From Lanius collurio (taxonomy: Eukaryota; Chordata; Aves; Passeriformes; Laniidae), in the NCBI GenBank assembly GCA_020086605.1, contig JACBWW010000018.1:19604708-19668707 (forward strand): a stretch of 64,000 nucleotides of DNA, given 5' to 3'. How positions within the stretch are numbered: position 1 is the stretch's first letter; the number at the start of each line of letters is the position of its first letter. The notes beneath the pieces were generated by a model that saw nothing but the letters and a program-made list of their open reading frames with translations, did not search any database and had not been told where the DNA came from. Shown piece after piece: positions 54,568 through 64,000 of this stretch. Position numbers and translations under genes: made by a program.

Positions 54568-57500
54568 ACACCTTCCCTCGTTTCCACAAATCTGCAGTTT
54601 TTCCCACTCCCCTCACTTCTCAGCAGGTGACCTGCTCAGTGCTCTATGAAATAGCTGACAATTTTACAGCAGAAAGGAGAGGTACATCATTTAAAAATAA
54701 ACACCTTCCTGCTTTTCCAAAGAATAATCCCTCACAGCTCCCAGGCACACGGAGACAGAGGGAGCAGTGCTGTGGTGAGGAGCACTTGGAACCTTCCCCT
54801 TCCGAGCATCTGAGGTTTAGCACACTCAGAAAGGCCACACTGGTACTTTTGGCAAGGTTAATATATACAGCATCACTGAAAATAAGTCACATTTTTATTT
54901 ATGACAAACTAATGGTCTGCTTTTCATTACCCAGGTGCTTTTTTTTTCCCACCAAGGATCTGTGAACCAAAGATTGAGTTGTGCTGCACTAAATTTTGAT
55001 TTTTTTTTCTGTGACATGCTATAGTAAAGCCTATAGCTGCAGCTATTGTGAGCCAAACAACATAACCTGACTTAAACCTCATTTCATTTTATACTAATTT
55101 CTTATCAATTCTGATTTAAAAGTGCTTTCTTTCTTTCTGGTTATTTTGCCATACACCTAATTTTGCACGTGCATTTCTTTTCCACGGGCTGTTTGTGTAG
55201 TACAGCCTATAGCTATTGAGTCAATTTAATTTCATTCAGCAACATGGTTAATAATGATGAGAGAAACAGCAAGAGAAATTGTTCACTGATTTGTGTTTAT
55301 GTAGAAAATTTAAAATGTCCAGAGCTCTCAATCCATCATCTTTTGTAAGAGCTAAAAGTTTACTTTTAAACTCTCTACATGAAAGGTTTTTCTATCGCTA
55401 AGAAAACACCTTTCTATTATCATGAAAAAGTCAGTCCTGGAGGAAAATAATCAAGATGAAATTTAACAAAGGAATATTTAGACAGAAGTGAAGTTAGTTT
55501 TTCTAATACTGTCATCTGGCTAGAGTGTCTGGAAGGAAAAAAAAAAATCCTTACATAGAAGAGCTCACTGTATGAAACAGTATTAACTAGAGTGGACAAC
55601 AGAAACCTTGAACCAAACCCCACTTTTGCAGCAGAAAAGGAATTACTTCCCTACTCCAGCACTACACTTAAAGGTAATAAAATGTTCAGATTTATTGTTT
55701 CATTCACAATAGCTACCAAAGGGACATTTACATTTCAAACGTGAAAACCTTTCTGGAAATAAACATCATTTACAACTCTGTTAGAAATCTATGTTGTAAA
55801 TACATAGAATACATGGAAGCAGAAAGGTGGAGTCATCAGGAAAAAAGGAACTGTACCAGATCTCCAATAAGCTCACAGCTGGAAAACTGGTTTATTATTG
55901 CATTATGCCTTGCTAACAAACACTTTTCCCCACGTTTAAAAGCAACAGGATTTTTCCTAACATCAGAATATATGAGTAGGTTTAAATTACTCACTGTGTG
56001 AATCAGCATTTATCTATTAAAATTATTCAGTTTGGAAGAAGGATGAGAAATACATGTAACAGTGGGCAAAGCAGCACTTTATCAAAAGAAAAAAGTAGTT
56101 AGAAGATGTAAAAAAAACCCTCCTGCAAATCAAATCCACCATTAAATGAAACTTTTCACACTAGAGAAACAGCATCTTAATAATTTAATAGAGCTTGCAA
56201 TGAAGTATTGTCTATATTAACAGCATCATTCTAACACAGTTAGGAATTCCTGAGACAGAAGTTCACAGCATAAACTTCTGATTCTCAAGAGATTTTCTTT
56301 TGTTCTCAACACAAATACAAAAAGGAACACCAGCAATCAAATATAATGCTTAAAGTGATAATAGGTAAAGAATGAAAACTCCTGGGGAAGCAATAATCTT
56401 CTGTTATAAGGCATAGAACAAGCAACTCAAATAATCATGTTTTTTCTCATTTACAGCTACTGATATGCAGCACTAGGAGATCCACTATTAATGCTGACAG
56501 TATAAAAAAAATAAATGAGAAACTCACAGAAATTGGAAGAAGAGAATCAATGCTGACATTAATGTAAGGGGTATTTTTAAAAAAGATCAAGAAATAATGA
56601 TAGTAACATCAATGCAGAAGTTTATCTTTGGTTCTACTTCATAAAGAAAAAAGAGCTTTCTGTCAATAACACCATCTTTAAATGCAGAGATGTTTTATGC
56701 CTTTTACTCCATTAGTGGAAACAAATACTGATAAATAGCATGGAAAAATACTTGGCACAGTCATTTTTAATGATCAACTCGTTCATCAATAGCTTTAAAT
56801 CACTCTTTTCCTTGGGAGACAGGAGCAGTAAGTTTTGTTAGGCTCAGCAGTAACAGCAGACCTGGAGTCTGATGGTCACACAATCAGTTAAAAGACAACA
56901 GCAATGAGTTTATGTTTCATAATATTTTTTTTTTTTTCTTTGTGACATGTCCATTATATAAAAAATCATTAAGGGCCTTATTTAGAGAGAATGAATCCCA
57001 GCCTTGAACAAACCCAATTTACCAATGACACTCTGCCAACAAATGGTGATTCACCAACTGAGCAAGCGAATTAACCATCATTTTCCTTACAAAATAACAG
57101 TAGACAAAAATATAACTTGGCAGTACTTCCCTCTTGTTAATGTGGACACTAATTAGTTATATAAAAAAGATTTGAATTAAATATGTCAAGGTCTCAGAAC
57201 TGTTTGAGTTCTTCTTTGCTTAATTAATCCAAATATTTAAAGTAGCTTCTTCGTGTTAATTTGGTGTTTCAACCAGAATCCCACAGACAGGCATATAAAA
57301 TTATTATTTGCAGACTGCTTATGTAGCTCCCTTTTGAAACCTGCAACTATTATGAAGATATAATCCCTTTATACAAAACATTTTTAAGAATCATGGTCTC
57401 TGTTAATTAGCCAAGCACTTATTCTATTCTCTGATTGCCAGACCTCATGTAGAAGACAACTTTAGTGTTTCCTGATTCTCCTCTTCATTATTAAGTTTAG

Positions 57501-60349
57501 AATATCCATACAAACTGCATTTCAGATAAAACTTCTTCCCTACCTTTCCCCAGAAATTAAGGGAAAAAATGTATTTTGGAAACTGCAGTGATTAGCAACT
57601 GCCTGAAATTTTATTTTAGGAAAAAGACCAGCACAGAAAGCAAACACTGCAGTGTGCATTGGCCCATCTAATTTTGCTATTTCCTCACAGCTCTCTTTAA
57701 ATTACGTTCCTTGCAGCATCCACAGTGTGATTATTACTCGAGTTCTCTTTCACAGGACAAACTGCAGTTTTTCATTGTTATCCCTAGAATCCTAACACTT
57801 ATACTCTGTAGGCTTTCCTAATGTGTACTAATTTTCCCTAGGATACATTCTCCCTCTCTTTCACACAACTTTAGCACAACAGCGAGCACTGAACAAAACC
57901 CAACACAAATTGTGAGATTTCAGTCTCCCTTGCCTCCAAACAATGTTATGACACTATTTAGCAGTAGAAAGAAAAATAATGCTTGACAGTTTCTTCTGCT
58001 GTGGTCTAAAAATGGGGTTATGAGTTTTACCTGAATCCAAAGGCACAGTGCAGTATCTTCCATGTGTTCACAAATTATGGAAAATTTGTATCTAACTAAA
58101 CAAGACAGGCTATTCTATCTTTTCATTTTAAAATGGACTGATATCATTAATTCTAAATTCCTTTTTCACCTTCTTTTCCGTTCTAATCTAATTTCAGAGC
58201 TCTTACAAATTAAAATAATCCTTTTCCCTATTAGAATTTTTAAGCTCATTTTTGCAACCTCAACCTGTAACAAGAACCTCATGTGAACAGACTCACAACT
58301 TCTTCGAGATGAGCTCCAAAAAGTGACATCTCACCCCATTTGCACTACCATAACTTAGAGGTAATCTGTAATTACACTGTCTTCCTGGCAAGGGCTGGAA
58401 GTAATATCAATATTCTTTATAAGCAGATCAGTTTTCCAAGGAAAATCTTCTGGACATATGGCAAATTGTGAGCACCCATGGGAACAAATGAGGATCTGTG
58501 CTGGGCTGTTCCATCACTGTCAATACATTTGACATGAATTCAGAAATCTAGCTAGCATTTGGAAGCAGTAATTCCTACAAATCTTTTTAATGTCACAAAC
58601 TGTATGACAGTTATATTAATTTTAAATAATAACATACTACAGAAAGGAAAGCCATTCAGATAAAATTCTCCCAGGCATTTCATCCTTTACTTTTTAAATG
58701 GGGCTTTAGGGTGAACATGCAGAAGGGATACACTCTCAAAACTAAAGAAACAGAAGCGAGATGGAAGGTGTTTAATGGGACTAAAAAAACGTTCTAGTCA
58801 TGTTTTACTAATTAACAGGTGCAAGGCAAGGTTGCTAAGAGGGGCTCTGTCCATGCTGCTGAACAGAACACAACTGCTATTACAAGAATTACAAAATATT
58901 ATAACACCACAGAAATAAAGCAGAAGTGCAAAATAGAATTCCTTTGCTTTCTCTCCAAAATGAGGGCATGAATGCAACACTAATATGACGTTTATTAGAA
59001 TGAAAGAATCGAGTCTTAATAAAGTGATAAATAGACAATAAAGAGACTGCTGCAAAGCTCCAGACAATTTAGTCTTCAGATCACTGCCATGGATCGTGTT
59101 GTGAAGTCAGAGAAATAAAATGAGGAAAAACCAAATAGCTCAAGGACCTAATGTAATAAACTTACTCCCTTAAACGGCAAATACTTGTTTTAATGGAGAT
59201 AGAACTGCCAACACCACTGGGTTACCAAGAGGATAGCAACTTTTCAGGATAGCATTTCTTGCAATTGCAATATTAAAATTGATAATAAAATTTGAATTGA
59301 CATATTCATAACATCTGCAGACTCACATATATAACATTATAAATAATTTTCCACAAATGGAAGCTTTTTTCTTTTCTCTTAAACAATGTTGCATCACATT
59401 TCTCATAATACTTACACAGAAAAATGCAGATTCTTTCCATGGGGAATTACCACTTAGTCACTGGACAGGAGAAGTGGTTAAGACATTGCTAAGAAGCAAT
59501 TTACTGATATCATTTTACTAACTTAGTTCAACAATTGCCAAGCCAGATCAGTCTTAAACTGCATTTAATCCAAGATGCTGCTTTGATGAGTTTTTATTAC
59601 CAAATGCTTCAGAGGCAAGTCAAAGAAACATCAGAGTAAGTATTCCTTTGGCAAACTTAGAGAAAAAAAATATCTAAAAAGCATCATTTATGAAAGTCAA
59701 ACTGAACTCCATTTTATGCATATCACTTCAAACTGGTTTTGTCATTTAGAATGTGCCTTATACTATTTTCCATTCGTGTCAAATATTGATAATTTCAGAA
59801 CCTCAGGAACAGCAATAAGGTCATTAGTTTAAGGGCTATGTGCCCTTACAGCAATGCAGCCATGGAATATTCTGACTCCAGATGAGCTGCAAAGGCATGG
59901 CTGAGCACAGAACTTGACATACTCACTTTAGACAGTATTTATTATGGTGAGAGTAACACGTCCCCACGTGTCATGTTACATCTGGAAAATATACAGGTTT
60001 AAATTGAGAAACAGCCTGGAAAGACCTCATTAGGATGAGAAAAATGCACTCTGTGCTAAAGAACAACAAATATGTTAAAGTTGTCATAAGGTAAAAAAGC
60101 TGTAGGGCATGCAAGTATGGGGAGGGTTTGTAAAACAAACAGGTAAAACAAATTATCCCTTCCAGCCTCTTCATCCATGAGTTTTGAAAATAAAATTTAA
60201 CCTGCTTTAGTAAAAAACACTTCATGTGTATTTGTGAGGTTAAAATTCTCAAAACAACCTCCTGTCTCTGTCTAATGCCTACTGATTTTAAGGGAGTTAA
60301 CCACATAACCTCATAAACCACACGTGAAGCCAAATATTTTATTTCTAAC

Positions 60350-60469
60350 CTCTGCTGCCAGCTGCTGAAGAGAAGGGGATGCAACAGGGTGTAAAGTGGA
60401 GTTGCCTGTGACTGGATTATGGAGGCTAACGTAGGCCACAACATTTCTTTGAAGAACGTTCTTGAGATC
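60350..60469 (-). CDS. NAALADL2: NAALADL2 internal exon B: peptidase-like core
   Basis: This exon has 120 bases and 40 codons, phase 0 at both ends, from DLKNVLQRNVVAY to PSLQQLAAE. The acceptor is GCTTTTTTTGTAG and the donor is GTTAGA. It continues directly from exon A after a 1,511-bp intron: WAE joined to DLKNVL corresponds to FOLH1 WAEENSRLLQ. Residues 11-25 align with FOLH1 VAYINADSSIEGNYTL. The position of zinc ligand Asp453 is occupied by His17 in VSLHNP. An N-glycosylation sequon (Asn23-Ser-Thr) is present, consistent with an extracellular domain. A longer open frame overlaps this exon on the same strand (59971-60444), but it is in another frame and does not continue either neighbouring exon. 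Confidence 0.94.
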
Positions 60470-61980
60470 CTACAAAAAAAGCAGAAAAATGGTTGTGACT
60501 ATGTATCATTATAATTAAGGCTGGTTTTGTTCTTTTGTCTCCTTCTAGAGGAAAACTGCACCCTACATTTCCATCCTCTGTGATGGCAGGAGCATTAGTT
60601 AACTACTGCTGCTTACAGTATGCTCTTGTGAACTTCAAAGAGTATCTTAGTGCTACTTCTCTACACAGCAGAAGTTCTAATTCCCTTTCACACATCATCT
60701 AAAGAAAATACGAACAGGTCTAGGAGGAATTAAAAATGACTACACTTGTAAGGCCAAAAATGAAAACATTACACACTGTGAAACAACATGATGGCCTTTT
60801 AAACCTATGCCTGACAGAAGACAAACTTCAAAAGCAATCATTATCAACACTTAAATGGACTCAAATATTTAGAGACCAAATTCAGATTTGAATTGCATAA
60901 CTTTTCCAGTGTTTTCATTTTATTACATTTTAGACTATAAAAATAGCATGTACAAACTCTTTCAATTATTATCTCTTTTTTTGAAAGGATCCCCTTTGCC
61001 TTCTCAGTAATGAGTTCCTCTTTGCATGGAGTGGCTCTTTATATTAAACAGAAGGGGTGTAACGCAATTACATCTGATGCAAAGCTGACTTGAAGTGGAA
61101 CCTAACAAATTTTGCTTCCAGCCTGGATCTTTTAAATTTGATTCTTTCACCCCCTCTTGTTTCTGAAGAATAATCATGTTGGAAGTATGAAATTTCAATA
61201 AAGGCTGGCTGCTTCTTAGGCACAGTAAAAAGCAATTAACTCGTCATTTTATCTACTGTTTTAATTCATTGAACCATTAGAGTTGGAAAAGCAGCCATGA
61301 AACTCTCTGCCAGCTACTCCTTTAACTTATGACTCAAAGTCCACTTTAGCCATGTATGATCATCAACGCCTTCTGAAGTATTTTCTTTCAATCAGCTAAT
61401 TCCTATTATGTTGAAAGTAAGAGCCCAAGGAATTTTCTGTTTCGGGTTCTATCCAACTCCTAAACACAAATCTGTGAGAAGTGAATCAGCACTGGCCATG
61501 GAGACACTGCAAGGTTTATCTAATTAATGTAAATCATGGCATGGTTCTCTTCTTTTTCTCTTTATTCCCTTCTCCCCACACTAAGCCCATCAATTAAAAA
61601 TTATTAAATAATAAACCCTCGAGAAGGTTTGAAAAAGCTCTCTAAGCTGTTCCTGGGGCTATGTTGTTTTTTGAGGTTTTCCTCCCTCTGTCAAACCCTG
61701 GCAATGCCCTTTTACAATGCTGTGCTGAATTAGAGAGGGAAATCAGCTCCCAAAGGTGCTGTATGTGCAACCTCCACAGCCACATCCTGCCATCTCATTA
61801 ATCCCAGGAACAGCCCCCAAAGATGCTTCCCCTGCATTTGCTATGTGGCACATGAATGAACACAGACAGACCTCAGAGAGCAGTTAATGAGCCCCAATTT
61901 CCACGTGGTAATTTCACACTGTTCCCATGCTTTCAGCAGATCAATCCTTACTGCACTGAGCCCTCCTGCAGCTGTTTTAC
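60470..61980 (-). other. NAALADL2: NAALADL2 intron between exons A and B
   Basis: A complete intron of 1,511 bp with GT (GTAAAA) and AG (TTTTTTTGTAG) ends, and by far the shortest complete intron here. I see no repeat, no open frame with similarity and no RNA gene in it. Confidence 0.88.
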
Positions 61981-62186
61981 CTCAGCCCACTCGTAGGAGC
62001 CGATGTTCCCAAAGGCTGTTCCTCCCCACGAGCAGAAGAGCAGGCTCCGGTCCGGCCTCCAGCCCCTCCTCACCTCTGCCATCAGGGCTTGGAGCAGGGC
62101 TGTGATGACAGCAGTGCTGCTGGCCCAGCCCTGCCCTCCATAACCCTTCACACTGCTGTGGTGGCTCCCAATGACGACGTATCTGT
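61981..62186 (-). CDS. NAALADL2: NAALADL2 internal exon A: start of the M28 peptidase-like core
   Basis: This exon has 206 bases: the last two bases of a split codon ([G]AC, Asp) and then 68 codons running from RYVVIGSHH to IGSYEWAE. The acceptor is ATTCCTCATTTCAG and the donor is GTAAAA. Exon residues 1-8 (RYVVIGSH) align with the RYVILGGH segment of FOLH1, so His8 matches zinc ligand His377. Gly19 sits where FOLH1 has bridging Asp387. The segment SWGGTAFG (residues 52-59) replaces SWDAEEFG, so Thr56 and Ala57 stand where FOLH1 has catalytic Glu424 and zinc ligand Glu425. GWRPDR (41-46) and GSYEW (62-66) are family landmarks. SWGGTAFGNIGSYEW is characteristic of NAALADL2 and separates it from FOLH1, NAALAD2 and the transferrin receptors. 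The missing ligands point to a domain without peptidase activity. Confidence 0.95.
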
Positions 62187-62644
62187 CTGAAATGAGGAAT
62201 GAAAAAAACCCAACAAAACCCCCCAGACAATAAACTTATTTTTTTCTGGATATTCAGATTAAAAGAATTTCAAATTACCCTTAAAATGAACTGCATTAGT
62301 AGTGTGTAAGATCATTAATGCAACACACAGCTGTCTACAAAAATGTACATGATCATATGCAAGACTCTACAACATAGAATCATACAACAACTCTACACAA
62401 AACTGTGAGTACTAGTTAAAAATGAACTAGTAAATAAATATATGTATATAGTTTCCTAAATTAATCCTCATGCCCTGGCCTCCATTGTTTGCTTATTGCT
62501 TTCCTTATAGATCTGATACAGACCATTTTAACAGCCAGGACGAGCTCATATAGACAATCTAAAATTTCCATGCTCACAGTAGATTGTTATGAAAAAAACA
62601 CAAAATAATAAGCAGGAAATGATCTTCAATACGCATTAGCATCC

Positions 62645-62664
62645 AAAAAAAAAAAAAAAAAAAA
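62645..62664 (+). repeat. Run of 20 A
   Basis: An uninterrupted A run in the intron upstream of exon A, about 50 bp before the ancient CR1-like fragment. Confidence 0.9.
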
Positions 62665-62709
62665 GGTGTGGCAGTACAATGGGAAACAAAGAAAATACAC
62701 AAAGTATTA

Positions 62710-62940
62710 GTACTCCCTCACCTGGAAGACTGTGTTCAGTGCTCCCCACCCTATCTCAAAAAAGACATGGCAGAAACAGCAGTTGAGCATCTGGCAGCCA
62801 AATTAGAGATCAGGACTTAGCCTTCCATGGAAGGAGACATTAAAATACCTGGACTGCAGGTTTAGAGAGGAGACATGACAGAGGGATAGAGATAATGAAT
62901 GATACAGAAAGGGTAAGTCACACCTAGCAGCTGTGTTAAT
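62710..62940 (+). mobile_element. Ancient CR1/L3-like LINE fragment
   Basis: The pieces TCACCTGGAAGACTGTGTTC, CTATCTCAAAAAAGACATGG, GGAGACATTAAAATACCTGG, TTTAGAGAGGAGACATGACA and GATAGAGATAATGAATGATA fall in the right order and spacing for the CR1/L3 ORF2 segment. That segment normally encodes a LEYCVQFW...HLKKDI...RRLRGDMIEVYKIMNG-like stretch. The frame is shattered by substitutions and indels, so it is far older than the copy at 13443-13850. Assignment is from recall of the family pattern, not a database search. Confidence 0.62.
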
Positions 62941-64000
62941 GCTGGCAGAAAGCATTTTATAGAATGAAAAGCAAGAAGTTTCAACCCGAAATAGAGAACA
63001 TGCCTGTGGTTACTCATAAACCAACCCCCATTAAAAAAAAAGCAAATTTTTCCAGATAAATGAAATAAAATGAAATTAAATCTTCATCCCTCAAGACATT
63101 ACATATAACCCTAAAACCACTCCCAAGGGAAAATAAACCCCTTATTTTATTCCAGAACCAATGATGTGTTATGACATAACATGGCTGACTGGTGTGACTG
63201 AGGCTTGTCCAGAAGTCAAAGCAGAGTTATTCCAAAGGAGCTATTAAACCATTAGACCTGTGTGAGATGAATTTACAACCCTCTTTGAAGGACTGCTCAC
63301 TGATTTTGTTCTGATATTTTGTAAAGTCTCCTTCTGGTCCAGATCTAGACTTTTAAAGGTGTTCTTTTCCTATTTCAGGATACTGATATACAATAGAAAA
63401 ACAGTTACCAAGTGATGACAGATCCACAGCAATCTTTGCCATTTTGCTTTCAAAAGTTTTCTTTTTCTTTCTTTAATCAAGTGGATTCATTCACTTGCTG
63501 TCAGTTCATCACAATGTAGCAAAAGATAGTTGCCCACATTTTGAATTTGCTTATAAAATTAAAATATCTACTCAATATGTTTTGCAGTGACTGCTCCCTG
63601 GAAACAACATTAATAGAACACTTTGATTATAAAAGCATTCTCTATCAAACTGGAGTTTTACCAGCACTGTTCAACAAAATGTTTAAACATGTTGTTTTTA
63701 TAAGGAATCAAAAATGTTCACACAAAGAGAGGATCTGTTATGTACCTATAACACAACATTTTAAATCTCTTGTTTGGGGGGTGGAAATGAGAATTTCTTT
63801 GAAAAAACAGGTACAGAAAGTGTCAGTCTAGACTTACATAATAATTTAATGTAACAAGATGAAATCTAAATCACATAATTTTACAACTTGTCTGTTGCAC
63901 CATGAAACTTTTAATTATAGGTTGCAATGACAATGAAAAAACATAGGATCTTCAACTCATTTAATGACAGGAATTGGGAACCAAAATGAATGGCCTTACA

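Larger units (their letters stand above)
40945..60349 (-). other. NAALADL2: NAALADL2 intron between exons B and C
   Basis: A complete intron of 19,405 bp running from donor GTTAGA to the poly-T acceptor of exon C. It is AT-rich and mostly featureless. It holds a T run at 42060-42075, TAATTA-rich clusters at 44648-44665 and 53666-53683, and A/C-rich low-complexity blocks at about 47658-47690, 51796-51832 and 54487-54567. Open frames up to about 127 codons occur on both strands, but none shows a family resemblance or suitable splice sites. Confidence 0.85.
1..64000 (-). other. NAALADL2: NAALADL2 gene body, partial at both ends
   Basis: Four exons found in order on the minus strand, with matching phases, place the stretch from 27180 to 62186 inside one gene. 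The outer flanks are assigned to the same gene by inference: the first exon seen starts in mid-codon, so more coding sequence lies to the right, and the last exon seen ends with a functional-looking donor and no stop codon, so more lies to the left. NAALADL2 is known in mammals as a single-pass type II membrane protein related to glutamate carboxypeptidase II and the transferrin receptor, encoded by a gene of more than 1 Mb. Very long introns are therefore expected. No second gene could be supported on either strand. Confidence 0.85.
62187..64000 (-). other. NAALADL2: NAALADL2 intron upstream of exon A (partial)
   Basis: The intron enters the window from the right and ends at the acceptor of exon A. 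It contains a 20-base A run at 62645-62664 and a degraded CR1/L3-like LINE fragment at about 62710-62940. No upstream coding exon ending in the required single G could be supported in these 1.8 kb. The plus-strand frame at 63541-63831 has no recognisable similarity. Confidence 0.8.

Noticed and set aside
59971..60444. Longest open frame in the window (157 codons, minus strand)
   Set aside because: It overlaps NAALADL2 exon B in a different frame and runs into intron sequence. It has no family similarity, whereas the exon B frame matches the known protein exactly between splice sites.
62259..62330. Possible upstream exon on the minus strand ending ...NAVHFKG before a GTAATT donor
   Set aside because: It would join exon A in phase, but it leaves an intron of only about 70 bp and its translation does not resemble the hydrophobic segment expected before RYVV in this family.
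62370..62395. CATAGAATCATA considered as a reverse CR1 tail
   Set aside because: Only about one repeat unit is present and the adjacent bases do not match a CR1 3' end.

Overview
This window looks like a piece of bird nuclear genome, lying inside one very large gene. The sequence is AT-rich and almost all non-coding, with few interspersed repeats. The repeats I can recognise are CR1-type LINE fragments, including 3' ends with the ATTCTATG-type tail and an ORF2 C-terminal fragment with an HWNRLPREV motif. CR1 is the dominant retroposon of birds and is shared with turtles and crocodilians, so 'bird' is an inference. There is no bacterial-style gene organisation, and no tRNA, rRNA or CRISPR array was seen.

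The only gene I can support is NAALADL2 (N-acetylated alpha-linked acidic dipeptidase-like 2), on the minus strand and read from right to left. Four internal exons were found, each with GT-AG splice sites and an uninterrupted reading frame: 61981-62186, 60350-60469, 40798-40944 and 27180-27275. The first begins with the last two bases of a split codon; all later junctions are phase 0. Together they give about 189 whole codons of the M28-peptidase-like ectodomain that NAALADL2 shares with glutamate carboxypeptidase II (FOLH1). The start, the transmembrane segment and the C-terminal dimerisation-like region lie outside the window or were not found. The introns are 1,511, 19,405 and 13,522 bp, with at least 1.8 kb upstream and 27.2 kb downstream.

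The remainder is intron. It holds CR1 remnants (371-454, 11055-11270, 13443-13850, 62710-62940, and perhaps a tail at 19690-19712), homopolymer runs, A/C-rich low-complexity blocks, and several strong short inverted repeats. It also holds one striking structure: a 260-bp direct duplication (16266-16525 and 19991-20250) that I read as identical base for base, with the copies 3,725 bp apart.

I did not find a new multi-gene system here. The observations most worth checking are the perfect 260-bp duplication, the loss of most metal-binding residues in the encoded peptidase-like domain, and the compact hairpins in the introns.
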